Assembly: GCF_018130245.1 (NCBI RefSeq)
Contig: NZ_JAFCKP010000008.1
Span: forward strand, 124,001-188,000
From: Bradyrhizobium sp. SZCCT0231
Lineage (GTDB): Bacteria; Pseudomonadota; Alphaproteobacteria; Rhizobiales; Xanthobacteraceae
Length of the DNA stretch: 64,000 bases
Direction: 5' to 3'
Shown: piece by piece, positions 45,506 through 54,634 of the stretch
Layout: each line of letters begins with the position of its first letter
Numbering within the stretch: the stretch's first letter is position 1
Notes under the pieces: generated by a model
What the model saw: the letters and a program-made list of their open reading frames with translations, nothing else
What the model was told of the DNA's origin: nothing
Databases searched by the model: none
Translations under genes and position numbers: made by a program

Positions 45506-46743
45506 TCCGGGCGTTCGAAGGGAGTAGAGCCGTGATCCGAACTGGCTTGCTCGGGATCGTCGCTCTCGCATTCCTGCAAGGTGCGGCGCTCGGACAGATG
45601 CGTGCTCAGCATGCGTCCGAAGCGGCCTGTGAGGAGCCGACGCTGCGCTGTGCGACCAAGGCGACGCCCGCCTTCGGTCCGGACGGGACGCTGTGGCTGG
45701 TCTGGATGGCGGGAGGGCAGGTCTCGGTCGCAAGTTCGCAGGATGCGGGACGCAGTTTCTCTGCGCCCACCCAGGTCACGACGAGGCGGCTGAACCTCGA
45801 TTGGGGTCCGGATGCGCGGCCGAAGATCGTGGTTGATCGCAAGGGCGGGATCGCCGTCGCGTTCTCGATCTTCAGGGATGAGGCCTTCAACGGCCAGGTG
45901 CTCTACACGCGTTCGGCCGATGGTGGAAAGAGCTTTGCGGAGCTGAAGCCCATCACCGCAAGCAACGAGAGCCAGCGGTTTGAGGCGCTGGCGCTCGATC
46001 AGGATGGAACGGTCTTTGCGGCCTGGCTCGACAAGCGCAATCGTGTCCCGGCGAAAGAGGCGGGGCGGAAGTATGAGGGAGCGGCGCTGTTCTTTGCCTC
46101 GTCGCGGGATGGCGGCGCCACCTACGCAGAGGCCGCTCTCGCGCGTGACGGCACCTGCGAGTGCTGCCGATTGGCGTTGACGTTCGCAGCGCCCGGACGG
46201 CCTGCCGTGATCTTCAGGAACATCTTCGAGGGCGGCGTGCGCGATCATGCGGTCATGACCTTCGCCGACCTTTCGACGCCAGGCGAGATTCATCGGGTCA
46301 GCAACGACGACTGGCGGATCAATGCCTGCCCGCACCACGGGCCGAGCCTCACGATCGCGCCGAACGCAACCTATCACGTCGCCTGGTACACGAACGGGAA
46401 GGCTCGGAAAGGATTGTTCTACGCCCACTCGCGCGACGAAGGCCGCACGTTCTCTGCGCCAATGGCGTTGGGACGGCCGGATCGCAATCCGACGCGTCCC
46501 TTCGTGCTCGCGGGCCCGGCGGGGACGGTGATGGTGTGGAAGGAGTTCGATGGCGAGAAGACCTCGGTCCAGATGACGATCTCTCACGACGATGGCGAGA
46601 CCTGGTCGCCGCCGAAGGCGATATCGAGCACGACCGACACTTCCGACCATCCCTTGCTCGTCTCCAATGGCCAGCATGTGTATCTGTCATGGATGACGAA
46701 GGCGGATGGCTATCGCCTCACAGCGATCGAGGGTCAACCATGA
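45502..46743 (+). CDS. Asp-box (BNR) beta-propeller protein with Cys/His motifs
   Basis: This 413-residue exported protein has a hydrophobic stretch near residues 12-30 (TGLLGIVALAFLQGAALG). Five Asp-box motifs (SSQDAGRSF, SADGGKSF, SRDGGATY, SRDEGRTF, SHDDGETW) mark a six-bladed sialidase-like propeller, but the catalytic Arg triad and Tyr/Glu of sialidases are not evident. Unusual Cys/His groups are Cys43, Cys50, GTCECCR (Cys219, 221, 222) and NACPHHGPS (Cys276, His278, His279), possible metal ligands. It is coupled (ATGA) to both the receptor and the thioredoxin-like gene, which implies a role in the copper pathway rather than in sugar cleavage. The biochemical role is unknown. Confidence 0.75.
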   Translation: MIRAFEGSRAVIRTGLLGIVALAFLQGAALGQMRAQHASEAACEEPTLRCATKATPAFGPDGTLWLVWMAGGQVSVASSQDAGRSFSAPTQVTTRRLNLDWGPDARPKIVVDRKGGIAVAFSIFRDEAFNGQVLYTRSADGGKSFAELKPITASNESQRFEALALDQDGTVFAAWLDKRNRVPAKEAGRKYEGAALFFASSRDGGATYAEAALARDGTCECCRLALTFAAPGRPAVIFRNIFEGGVRDHAVMTFADLSTPGEIHRVSNDDWRINACPHHGPSLTIAPNATYHVAWYTNGKARKGLFYAHSRDEGRTFSAPMALGRPDRNPTRPFVLAGPAGTVMVWKEFDGEKTSVQMTISHDDGETWSPPKAISSTTDTSDHPLLVSNGQHVYLSWMTKADGYRLTAIEGQP

Positions 46744-47237
46744 GGCGTCGATTTGCAGGCATTCTGGGGTTGAGTATCCTGATCGCGTCAGCGTCCGCGC
46801 TCGGGGCGCCTCCAGGCCTCAAGCCGTTCGAACGCGGCACCTGGCAAGGCGTGCTGAAGGGACATGCCGGGCGTCCGACGCTCGTGCACTTCTGGGGCGT
46901 GACCTGCGGGCCTTGCAAGGTCGAGCTGCCCTTGCTCGGGAGGTTTGCGAAGGAGCATCCGGAGATCGACGTGGTCACGATCAGCGCCGATCTCGTGCCG
47001 AACCTGCCGGCGGCCACGCAATCGATGCTCGACAAGGCGGGGCTGTCGTCGACCGAGAATTTCATCTTCAATGACGGCTTCGTCGAGCGCTTGCGGTTCG
47101 AGATCGATCCTGCCTGGCAGGGCGACATCCCCCGGACCATGCTCATCTCTCGAGACGGGATCATCTCGACGATCGAAGGCTCCGCTGAAATTTCCGATCT
47201 GGAAAAATGGTCGGCGCAGCAACTCGCCAAACACTGA
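46740..47237 (+). CDS. TlpA-like periplasmic thioredoxin-fold protein
   Basis: This 165-residue protein begins at ATG 46740, overlapping the preceding stop by 4 bases. It has a signal peptide (AGILGLSILIASASALGA) and a thioredoxin fold with the active site GVTCGPCK (Cys56, Cys59), preceded by TLVHFWG and followed by the late strand PRTMLISRDGII whose Pro is the cis-proline. TlpA proteins act as reductases for cytochrome oxidase Cu(A) and Sco proteins. With a PCu(A)C chaperone next door, a role in reducing cysteines of copper-transfer proteins is likely. It starts a 30-base gap before the last gene. Confidence 0.85.
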   Translation: MRRRFAGILGLSILIASASALGAPPGLKPFERGTWQGVLKGHAGRPTLVHFWGVTCGPCKVELPLLGRFAKEHPEIDVVTISADLVPNLPAATQSMLDKAGLSSTENFIFNDGFVERLRFEIDPAWQGDIPRTMLISRDGIISTIEGSAEISDLEKWSAQQLAKH

Positions 47238-47266
47238 AGTTCAAGTCTGCAAAAGGGAATACCGAT

Positions 47267-47803
47267 ATGAAGACAATCTCGAAAAACGTGCTGCTTGCTG
47301 CGTTCGCTCTCGCGATCTCCGTAGCGCCGGCGGTTGCCGACGACGTCAAGGCCGGCGATCTCGTCATCTCACAGGCGTGGAGCCGTGCGACACCGGGCGG
47401 TGCGAAGGTCGCCGGCGGCTATCTCATTATCGAGAACAAGGGCACAGCGGCGGACAAGCTGGTCAGCGTGTCCGCCGATATCGCAGGCAAAGCCGAGATC
47501 CACGAAATGGCGGTGGACAACGGCGTGATGAAGATGCGCCCGCTCGACAAGGGACTGGCGATCGATCCCGGCAAGACGGTGAAGTTCGCGCCCGGCGGCT
47601 ATCACCTGATGCTCCAGGAGCTGAAAGGCCCGTTCAAGCAGGGCGACAAGGTGCCCGTGACGCTGCAATTCGAGAAGGCCGGCAAGGTCGCCGTCACCCT
47701 CGACGTCCAGGGCGTCGGCGCGCAGGCGCCGGGAGATGCCGGACACTCGGGTCACATGGACATGAAGAAAATGCCGGATCACTCGGGAATGAAGATGAAG
47801 TGA
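47267..47803 (+). CDS. PCu(A)C periplasmic copper chaperone
   Basis: This 178-residue protein has a signal peptide (MKTISKNVLLAAFALAISVA, cleavage near AVA) and the PCu(A)C copper motif H-x10-M-x22-H-x-M: His79, Met90, His113, Met115 (visible as IHEMAVDNGVMKM and GYHLML). A C-terminal His/Met tail (SGHMDMKKMPDHSGMKMK) adds further Cu(I)/Cu(II) ligands. Such chaperones deliver copper to Cu(A) of cytochrome oxidases, in Bradyrhizobium as PcuC of a copper-starvation operon. The start at 47267 has AGGGA upstream; an in-frame start at 47207 is rejected. It ends the cluster. Confidence 0.92.
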   Translation: MKTISKNVLLAAFALAISVAPAVADDVKAGDLVISQAWSRATPGGAKVAGGYLIIENKGTAADKLVSVSADIAGKAEIHEMAVDNGVMKMRPLDKGLAIDPGKTVKFAPGGYHLMLQELKGPFKQGDKVPVTLQFEKAGKVAVTLDVQGVGAQAPGDAGHSGHMDMKKMPDHSGMKMK

Positions 47804-47881
47804 GACTAATCCGGCCGGCCGCGGCCCACGCGCGGATCGACGGGCTGTTGACCGATTTCGAGCGGGTCACGCTGGAGGCAA

Positions 47882-47918
47882 TTGAGCCGCCGCCGCAAGG
47901 AGCGTCGCGGCGGCTCAA
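47882..47918. repeat. 12-bp perfect inverted repeat after the copper cluster
   Basis: TTGAGCCGCCGC (47882-47893) and GCGGCGGCTCAA (47907-47918) with a 13-base loop make a strong hairpin 79 bases past the copper chaperone stop. No T run follows on either strand, so it may be a weak terminator, an attenuator or an extragenic palindrome. The 47804-47946 frame overlapping it (ending in [10 protein letters not shown]) is not recognisable as a gene. Confidence 0.5.
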
Positions 47919-48049
47919 CCTGAACCTGAAGTCGACGGAAAAATGACAGGAATTCCGCCGCGTTAGCGGCTTTTCCTCATTCCCGGTCTTGTGTTTTCGC
48001 TCCCAATCCGGTTTCACTGCGGGCGATCACTGATTCCCAGAGTGTTACC

Positions 48050-49369
48050 ATGCGGTTGTCGCGGTTCTTTCTGCCCATCCTGAAGGAAAATCCGAAAGAG
48101 GCGGAGATCGTCTCGCATCGCCTGATGTTGCGCGCCGGCATGATCCGGCAGGAGGCCGCCGGCATCTATGCCTGGCTGCCGCTCGGCTTCCGCGTGCTCA
48201 AGAAGATCGAGCAGATCGTGCGCGAGGAGCAGGACCGGTCCGGCGCGATCGAGGTCTTGATGCCGACGCTCCAGCTCGCCGACCTCTGGCGCGAGAGCGG
48301 CCGTTACGATGCCTATGGCCCGGAGATGCTGCGCATCGCCGATCGCCACAAGCGCGAGCTGCTGTACGGACCGACCAACGAGGAGATGATCACCGAGATC
48401 TTCCGCGCATACGTGAAGTCCTACAAGAACCTGCCGCTGAATCTCTATCATATCCAATGGAAATTCCGCGACGAGCAGCGTCCGCGCTTCGGCGTGATGC
48501 GTGGCCGCGAGTTCCTGATGAAGGACGCCTATTCCTTCGACCTCAACGAGGCCGCGGCACGCGTCGCCTACAACAAGATGTTCGTCGCCTATTTGCGCAC
48601 CTTCGCGCGGATGGGGCTGAAGGCGATCCCGATGCGCGCCGAGACCGGCCCGATCGGCGGCGATCTCAGCCACGAGTTCATCGTGCTGGCAGAGACCGGC
48701 GAATCCGGCGTCTTCATCAATCGCGACGTGCTGGATCTGCCGGTGCCGGGCGAGGACGTCGATTATGACGGCGATCTGACGCCGATCATCAAGCAGTGGA
48801 CCTCGCTCTATGCGGCGACGGAGGACGTCCACGACGCCGCGCGCTTCGAGCGGGAAGTGCCCGCGGACAAGCGGGTCAACACCCGCGGCATCGAGGTCGG
48901 GCAGATCTTCTATTTCGGCACCAAATATTCCGAGCCGATGAAGGCGCTGGTGGCGGGCCCCGACGGTGTCGATGTGCCGATCCATGGCGGCTCCTACGGC
49001 GTCGGCGTCTCGCGCCTGCTCGGCGCCATCATCGAGGCCTGCCATGACGATGCTGGAATCAAATGGCCGGAGGCTGTCGCGCCGTTCCGCGTCTCGATTC
49101 TCAATCTCAAGCAGGGCGATGCGGCGGTCGATGCGGCCTGCGAGAAGCTTTATGCCGAGCTCACGGCCGGGGGTGTCGACGTGCTCTACGACGACACCGA
49201 TCAGCGCGCCGGCGCCAAATTCGCCGCCGCCGACCTGATTGGCATCCCCTGGCAGATCATGATCGGGCCGAAGGGGCTCGCCGACGGCAAGGTCGAGATC
49301 AAGCGGCGCAGCGACGGCGCCCGCGAGACCATGTCGCCTGCCGACGCGGTGGCGCGACTGGTCGGCTGA
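48050..49369 (+). CDS. proS: Prolyl-tRNA synthetase, short form without editing domain
   Basis: This 439-residue class II synthetase charges tRNA-Pro. Motif 2 and the proline site are seen in [20 protein letters not shown] and [13 protein letters not shown], with [13 protein letters not shown] upstream. Motif 3 is [14 protein letters not shown], and the anticodon-binding domain occupies the last 100 residues ([16 protein letters not shown]). The INS editing insertion found in the long bacterial form (about 570 residues) is absent, as is typical of alphaproteobacteria. It is the first gene of the proS-lolC-lolD block. Confidence 0.95.
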   Translation: MRLSRFFLPILKENPKEAEIVSHRLMLRAGMIRQEAAGIYAWLPLGFRVLKKIEQIVREEQDRSGAIEVLMPTLQLADLWRESGRYDAYGPEMLRIADRHKRELLYGPTNEEMITEIFRAYVKSYKNLPLNLYHIQWKFRDEQRPRFGVMRGREFLMKDAYSFDLNEAAARVAYNKMFVAYLRTFARMGLKAIPMRAETGPIGGDLSHEFIVLAETGESGVFINRDVLDLPVPGEDVDYDGDLTPIIKQWTSLYAATEDVHDAARFEREVPADKRVNTRGIEVGQIFYFGTKYSEPMKALVAGPDGVDVPIHGGSYGVGVSRLLGAIIEACHDDAGIKWPEAVAPFRVSILNLKQGDAAVDAACEKLYAELTAGGVDVLYDDTDQRAGAKFAAADLIGIPWQIMIGPKGLADGKVEIKRRSDGARETMSPADAVARLVG

Positions 49370-49442
49370 ATATTGTTCATCGCACGAGATCGCGGCCGCC
49401 AATCCGGCCACAATTGACCCCGAATCATGGGATTATCGAGCG

Positions 49443-50723
49443 ATGGATGAGACCATGACCGAAACCGTGCAAACCGCGCCTTTTGCGCCATTCGAGTGGA
49501 TGCTGTCGGCGCGCTATTTGCGGGCGCGCCGGAAGGAAGGATTCATCTCGGTCATCGCCGGGTTCTCCTTTCTCGGCATCATGCTCGGCGTTGCGACGCT
49601 GATCATCGTCATGGCCGTGATGAACGGCTTCCGCAAAGAGCTGCTCGACAAGATCCTGGGCCTTAACGGCCACATCCTGGTTCAGCCGCTGGAATCGCCG
49701 CTGACCGACTGGAAGGACGTCGCCGAGCGCATCAGCCAGGTCGAGGGCATTCGCCTCGCGGCCCCCGTCGTGGACGGTCAGGCGCTGGCGTCATCGCCGT
49801 GGAACGCCTCGGGCGTCCTGGTGCGGGGCATCCGCTCCGACGATCTCAACAACCTCACCTCGATCGCCAAGAACATCAAGCAGGGCTCGCTCGAAGGCTT
49901 TGACGACGGGCAGGGCGTCGCGATCGGCCGCCGCCTCGCCGACCAGCTGTCGCTGCATGCCGGCGACAGCGTGACGCTGGTGGCGCCGAAGGGCGCGGTC
50001 ACGCCGATGGGCACGACGCCGCGGATCAAGCCCTACAAGATCGTCGCCGTGTTCGAGATCGGCATGTCCGAATACGATCTCGGCTTCGTGTTCATGCCGC
50101 TGGCCGAGGCGCAGGCCTATTTCAACCGCAGCAACGACGTCACCTCGATCGAGGTGTTCACGACCAATCCCGACAAGATCGACGCCTTCCGCAAGGCGGT
50201 GACGGAGGCGGCGGGCCGGCCGGTATTCCTGGTCGACTGGCGGCAGCGCAACTCGACGTTCTTCAACGCGCTCCAGGTCGAGCGCAACGTCATGTTCCTG
50301 ATCCTGACCATGATCGTGCTGGTCGCCGCGCTCAACATCGTCTCCGGCCTGATCATGCTGGTGAAGGACAAGGGCAGCGACATCGCGATCCTGCGCACCA
50401 TGGGCGCCTCGCAGGGCTCGATCATGCGGATCTTCCTGATCACGGGCGCCTCGATCGGCGTGGTCGGCACGCTGGTCGGCTTCTGCGTTGGCCTCGTGAT
50501 CTGTCTCAACATCGAATCGATCAGGCAGTTCCTGTCCTGGCTGACCAGCACCGAGCTGTTCTCGCCGGAACTCTACTTTCTGTCGAAACTGCCCGCCGAG
50601 ATCGACGTCGGCGAGACCACGGCGGTCGTCATCATGGCGCTGACGCTGTCGTTCCTGGCGACGCTCTATCCGTCGTGGCGCGCCGCGCGCCTCGATCCCG
50701 TCGAAGCGCTCCGGTACGAGTGA
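49443..50723 (+). CDS. Lipoprotein-releasing ABC transporter permease (LolC/LolE type)
   Basis: This 426-residue inner-membrane permease of the lipoprotein release system has one N-terminal helix, a large periplasmic domain (residues about 60-270), and three C-terminal helices (FtsX/MacB fold). Signatures are [39 protein letters not shown], and [20 protein letters not shown]. In this group a single LolC/E-like permease (LolF) often replaces the LolC-LolE pair, and only one permease gene is present here. Start could be 49443 or 49455. lolD follows after 7 bases. Confidence 0.9.
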   Translation: MDETMTETVQTAPFAPFEWMLSARYLRARRKEGFISVIAGFSFLGIMLGVATLIIVMAVMNGFRKELLDKILGLNGHILVQPLESPLTDWKDVAERISQVEGIRLAAPVVDGQALASSPWNASGVLVRGIRSDDLNNLTSIAKNIKQGSLEGFDDGQGVAIGRRLADQLSLHAGDSVTLVAPKGAVTPMGTTPRIKPYKIVAVFEIGMSEYDLGFVFMPLAEAQAYFNRSNDVTSIEVFTTNPDKIDAFRKAVTEAAGRPVFLVDWRQRNSTFFNALQVERNVMFLILTMIVLVAALNIVSGLIMLVKDKGSDIAILRTMGASQGSIMRIFLITGASIGVVGTLVGFCVGLVICLNIESIRQFLSWLTSTELFSPELYFLSKLPAEIDVGETTAVVIMALTLSFLATLYPSWRAARLDPVEALRYE

Positions 50724-50730
50724 GGGGCTG

Positions 50731-51435
50731 ATGGAGCAGCAGCAGGGGGCGGAGGATGTACCGGTCATTTATCTCCACGAGATAAAGCGGCAGTACTTGC
50801 AGGGCGAGGTGCCGCTGACGATTCTCGACGGCGCCAAGCTGGCGCTGTGGGCGGGACAGTCGGTCGCGCTGGTGGCGCCGTCGGGCTCGGGCAAGTCGAC
50901 GCTCCTGCACATCGCGGGCCTTCTGGAGGCGCCCGATTCCGGCGAGGTCTATGTCTCGGGCGCGCCGACCTCGCAGCTGCCCGACATCGAGCGCACGCAA
51001 CTGCGCCGCACCGATATCGGCTTCGTCTATCAGTCGCACCGGCTGCTGCCGGAGTTCTCGGCGCTGGAGAACGTGATGCTGCCGCAGATGATCCGCGGCC
51101 TGAAGAAGTCCGAGAGCGTCAAGCGCGCCAAGGAGATCCTGGGCTATCTCGGCCTCGGCGACCGCATCACCCATCGCCCGGCCGAGCTGTCCGGCGGCGA
51201 GCAGCAGCGCGTCGCGATCGCCCGTGCGGTCGCCAATGCGCCGCGCGTGCTGTTTGCGGACGAGCCGACCGGCAACCTCGATCCGCACACGGCCGATCAT
51301 GTGTTCCAGGCGCTGATGCAGCTGGTCAAGGCGACCAAGGTCTCGATGCTGATCGCGACCCACAACATGGAGCTCGCCGGCCGCATGGACCGGCGCGTGT
51401 CGCTGTCGAACGGCCAGGTCGTCGAGCTCGACTAG
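50731..51435 (+). CDS. lolD: Lipoprotein-releasing ABC transporter ATP-binding protein
   Basis: This 234-residue cytoplasmic ATPase energises lipoprotein extraction with the preceding permease. It has Walker [20 protein letters not shown]-loop [16 protein letters not shown], signature [15 protein letters not shown], Walker [12 protein letters not shown] and H-loop ATHNMELA. The glycine-rich LolD-type stretch is intact. In related genomes dnaE usually follows; here it lies 9 kb away. Confidence 0.93.
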   Translation: MEQQQGAEDVPVIYLHEIKRQYLQGEVPLTILDGAKLALWAGQSVALVAPSGSGKSTLLHIAGLLEAPDSGEVYVSGAPTSQLPDIERTQLRRTDIGFVYQSHRLLPEFSALENVMLPQMIRGLKKSESVKRAKEILGYLGLGDRITHRPAELSGGEQQRVAIARAVANAPRVLFADEPTGNLDPHTADHVFQALMQLVKATKVSMLIATHNMELAGRMDRRVSLSNGQVVELD

Positions 51436-51490
51436 CAAAACTGCGAAAACAACCCCATGCACAGTAGCCAAGTGCTTGGCCGGACTAACG

Positions 51491-51522
51491 AAAAAAATCG
51501 GCGACGGCGCTCCGCCGCCGCC
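51491..51522 (-). terminator. Intrinsic terminator of the MDR dehydrogenase gene
   Basis: GGCGACGGCG (51500-51509) and CGCCGCCGCC (51513-51522) pair (one mismatch) and are followed leftward by seven T residues (51497-51491). It is 8 bases from the dehydrogenase stop. Confidence 0.8.
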
Positions 51523-51529
51523 TCGAGGC

Positions 51530-52609
51530 TCAAGGCCTGATCACCGTCAATTTGAACGGTCCGGCATTGGCCGCGGCATGCGCCACCGCCTCGTTGGCGT
51601 GGTCGAGGTCGAAGACCGTGGTCTCGTACTCGTCGAGCCGCAGCAACCCGGCGCGTACCAGCGCGATCAGGCGGCTCGCCGCATCCGGCGGGTACATCCA
51701 GACGCCGTGGATGCTGATGCAGTTGCGCATGATCCAGGGGTAGGGCAGCTCGAGACCCGCGCCGCCGGCCATGCCGACGCCGCCCATCAGCACGACGCGG
51801 CCATACGCGCGCACCGTCATGACGGCGGCCCGCACCACGGTCGGGCTCACCGAGGGCGGCATGATGTCGAGCACGCAGTCGATCGGGCCTGATGCAGCGC
51901 GCTTCATGCTCTCGCGGTCGTGGTCCTCATCGCCAGTCAGCTTGACTGGTTTGACACGGCTGCCGAAGCGGCGTGCGAGGTCGGCGAGGGCCCGATCGTT
52001 GCGGCCCGGCGTGACCACGCAGGCTGCGCCCATCGCCAGCGCAACAGAGACGGCGGCGCTGCCGAAATTGCCGGTGGCGCCGCTCACCAGCACGGTCTCG
52101 CCAGGACGAAGGTTTGCAGCGAGGAAGCCGCCATAGGGCACCAGCAGCGTACCCAGCGCGCACCATTGCGTCGCTTGCTCCGGCGTGATCGCGCCGAGGC
52201 GTTTGACGTTTTCGGTCGGCAGGCGCATCTGCTCGGCGAAGGAGCCGTGGCGAAAGTGCTTCTGCAGAGACATGCCGCCGGGCCTGGCGGCAGTCAGCCC
52301 CTGCAGGGCGATATCGGGCGCAACGGCGTCATCGCGCGAGCGCACCGTCGGATCACAGAACACCCAGTCGCCGATCGCGAGCCTGGTCGCGTCCGGGCCG
52401 ATCGCGCGCACCCTGCCGATGCCGCCGGGTCCCGGGATGATCGGCAGATCGAGCGCATAATTGCGCGTCCCGTCGAGGACCTCGTTCATGTAGGACAGCA
52501 CGCGTGTGGCGACAACGTCGACGATGACCTCGCCGGTGCCGAGCACCGGTTCGGGCACATTCTCGATCGCCAGCGGCGAGCCGAAGGATTTGAGCACGGC
52601 AGCTTTCAT
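51530..52609 (-). CDS. Zinc-free MDR-family alcohol dehydrogenase/quinone oxidoreductase
   Basis: This 359-residue medium-chain dehydrogenase starts at ATG 52609 (MKAAVLKSFGSPLAIENVPE). The nucleotide-binding motif is TVLVSGATGNFGSAAVSVAL. The catalytic-zinc residues of alcohol dehydrogenases are not evident, so it is probably a quinone oxidoreductase-type NADPH enzyme acting on a small aldehyde, ketone or quinone. It is divergent from a MmyB-like regulator 110 bases away, a common pairing. The substrate is unknown. Confidence 0.85.
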   Translation of the reverse strand: MKAAVLKSFGSPLAIENVPEPVLGTGEVIVDVVATRVLSYMNEVLDGTRNYALDLPIIPGPGGIGRVRAIGPDATRLAIGDWVFCDPTVRSRDDAVAPDIALQGLTAARPGGMSLQKHFRHGSFAEQMRLPTENVKRLGAITPEQATQWCALGTLLVPYGGFLAANLRPGETVLVSGATGNFGSAAVSVALAMGAACVVTPGRNDRALADLARRFGSRVKPVKLTGDEDHDRESMKRAASGPIDCVLDIMPPSVSPTVVRAAVMTVRAYGRVVLMGGVGMAGGAGLELPYPWIMRNCISIHGVWMYPPDAASRLIALVRAGLLRLDEYETTVFDLDHANEAVAHAAANAGPFKLTVIRP

Positions 52610-52719
52610 GATGTTCACCTCAAAGTCGGGTGAGGCCGACATGCGCCGCCTTGGAGGGGCCAAGAAGGCCTGGTATTATCCTAGTATTCCATTGGCCCTC
52701 CATCGTAGGGACGCTCGTC

Positions 52720-53508
52720 ATGGCCGATCCACGCCGCGTTGAATTCGGTGACTTCCTGAGGTCCCGCCGCGAAAAGCTGACGCCGAAAACGGTCGGACTG
52801 CCCGCAGGTAGCCGGCGGCGCACTGCGGGGCTGCGCCGCGAAGAAGTCGCGCAGCTCGCCGGCATCGGCGTCGACTGGTACATCCGCCTCGAGCAGGGCC
52901 GCACCGTCAGCCCGTCGGTGACCACCGTCGATGCGCTGGCCCGGGCCCTCCGTCTCAGCAAGACCGAGCACGCGCACCTCAAGGCGCTGGCGCGCGACCG
53001 CGCAAGAAGCGTGTTCACGCGCGAAACCGTGCCCCCGCCGATTCGGCGGATGATCGAGAGCCTGGCGCAGCCGGCCTACATCACCGGCCGGCGCTGGGAC
53101 GTGCTGGCCTGGAACGACGCGGCCGAGGACGTCTTCGGCTTCGGGCGATTGCCGGAGCAGGACCGCAACACGCTGCTCCTGATGATGACCAACAGGCAGA
53201 CGCGAAAATCCTACGGCGCCGGCTGGGCGGACGTCGCCAAGGCCATGGTGGCGATGTTTCGCGCCACCCACGACGTCTGGGCCGGCGATCCCGCCTTCAC
53301 GGAGTTGCTGACGCGACTGCGCCAGGGCAGTCCGGAATTCGTCAAATGGTGGGAGGCACACGACATCCGCAGCACTATCTCGGGCCGGAAGACCATGAAC
53401 CATCCGACCAAGGGCGTGCTGCACTTCGAGCACACCAGCTTCCAGGCCAACGACGATCCCGCGCTGAAGCTCGTGATCTATACGCCTGTGCAAGGCGTGG
53501 AGACCTAG
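52720..53508 (+). CDS. HTH regulator with MmyB-like ligand domain
   Basis: This 262-residue regulator starts at 52720 (MADPRRVEFGDF). The N-terminal XRE helix-turn-helix reads RRREEVAQLAG-type sequence within RTAGLRREEVAQLAGIGVDW followed by YIRLEQGRTVSPSVTTVDAL. The C-terminal MmyB-like ligand-binding domain has PAYITGRRWDVLAWNDAAED and HPTKGVLHFEHTSFQANDDP. The divergent arrangement suggests it controls the adjacent MDR dehydrogenase in response to a small ligand, probably a substrate or toxic aldehyde. The upstream in-frame codon at 52630 lies in the operator region and is rejected. Confidence 0.9.
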   Translation: MADPRRVEFGDFLRSRREKLTPKTVGLPAGSRRRTAGLRREEVAQLAGIGVDWYIRLEQGRTVSPSVTTVDALARALRLSKTEHAHLKALARDRARSVFTRETVPPPIRRMIESLAQPAYITGRRWDVLAWNDAAEDVFGFGRLPEQDRNTLLLMMTNRQTRKSYGAGWADVAKAMVAMFRATHDVWAGDPAFTELLTRLRQGSPEFVKWWEAHDIRSTISGRKTMNHPTKGVLHFEHTSFQANDDPALKLVIYTPVQGVET

Positions 53509-53617
53509 TGGCCGGCGCATCTGCTTTCGAGAGGCAAGCGGACACGTTGCGATTAGTCCGGGCTCTGCCCTCGCAGGTCAACCGGAGTGGACATCCCGAA
53601 GGGCACCGAGAAGTGGA

Positions 53618-54526
53618 TCAAGGATTTGACCGCAACCACTCCGAAAAGGCCCGGATGATCCGCGCGCGCGGATGGCCTGGCTTGCTGACCACATAGAAGG
53701 CGTACCCAGGCAAGCTCAATTTGAACACCTTCACGAGCGTACCTGCGGCGAGGTCGTGTGCCGCGAGCACATCACTGAAAACTCCAATCCCCTGTCCAGC
53801 GATCACCGCCTCGATCGCGTGCAGTTCCTCCCGGAAACTCAAGTGCTGCATGTCCTTGAATTGAGGCACCTCGCGCCATCTGCGCTGAGCCGTGGCGAGC
53901 CATCTCTGCCACGTGGGCGGCTCGCGATCGGCCGGCGACCAATAGGAGTGAATCAGAACGTGGTTCGCAAGGTCGGCTGGTTTCTTCAGCCGCCCGTTTG
54001 CAAGCAGGCGCGGACTGCAGACCGGCCAGAATGTATCGCTGAAGAGATCATCGACGATTCCGTCCGCCGGCCGCACCCGGCTCGTTGCATAGCGAATGGC
54101 GACGTCGCCGTCTCCAGCCTGCAGATCCAGTACTGAGTCAGTGCCGATGACTTCCAGCGGCACGTCGGGATGCAACTTCCGCCACAGCGGCAGGCGGGGG
54201 ACGAGCCAGCGGCTGGCGAAAGCGTTGGTCGTCGTCACCCGGAGGGGCTGCTGATCGCGTTCCTGCTTGACGGCCGCAATGGCCGCGGCAAACATCTCGA
54301 GGCCGCTGCGAATGGCGGGGAAGAGCCGCGCTCCGGCATCGGTCAATGAAAGAGGCCGTGGTCTGCGCCGGAACAGAGCCCGACCGCAATACTGCTCGAG
54401 CAGCCCGATCTGATGGCTGATCGCCGTTGGTGTCACGCCGAGTTCTGCCGCAGCCTTCTTGAAGCTGAGATGGCGGGCAGCGGCTTCAAACGCGCGAAGC
54501 TCGATCAGCGGCGGCAGCCTGTGCAT
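53618..54526 (-). CDS. LysR-family regulator (GcvA-like), full length
   Basis: This 302-residue regulator has an N-terminal winged helix (LPPLIELRAFEAAARHLSFK, VTPTAISHQIGLLEQYCGR) and a complete type 2 periplasmic-fold effector domain (DGDVAIRYATSRVRPADGI, WPVCSPRLLANGRL, LPGYAFYVVSKPG). It is divergent from the FAD oxidoreductase gene at 54635; 108 bases separate them. It probably regulates that gene and itself. Effector is unknown. It is a useful full-length reference for the shortened relative at 36119. Confidence 0.92.
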   Translation of the reverse strand: MHRLPPLIELRAFEAAARHLSFKKAAAELGVTPTAISHQIGLLEQYCGRALFRRRPRPLSLTDAGARLFPAIRSGLEMFAAAIAAVKQERDQQPLRVTTTNAFASRWLVPRLPLWRKLHPDVPLEVIGTDSVLDLQAGDGDVAIRYATSRVRPADGIVDDLFSDTFWPVCSPRLLANGRLKKPADLANHVLIHSYWSPADREPPTWQRWLATAQRRWREVPQFKDMQHLSFREELHAIEAVIAGQGIGVFSDVLAAHDLAAGTLVKVFKLSLPGYAFYVVSKPGHPRARIIRAFSEWLRSNP

Positions 54527-54634
54527 GCCGCTAGTCTAGGTGAAATCAGTTCATCGTCACCTGAATTCTTCGGATTTGCTCCGAGACAGTCCGCGACCGA
54601 GGATGTGGTGGGATCAAGCTGAGGAAATCGTGTC

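Noticed and set aside
47804-47946. Short plus-strand frame after the copper chaperone (ends [10 protein letters not shown])
   Set aside because: No start with a ribosome site, no recognised family, and it spans a perfect inverted repeat.
51467-51480. GCCAAG-TG-CTTGGC hairpin after lolD as a terminator
   Set aside because: The stem is six base pairs with a two-base loop and no T run, so it cannot be called a terminator.
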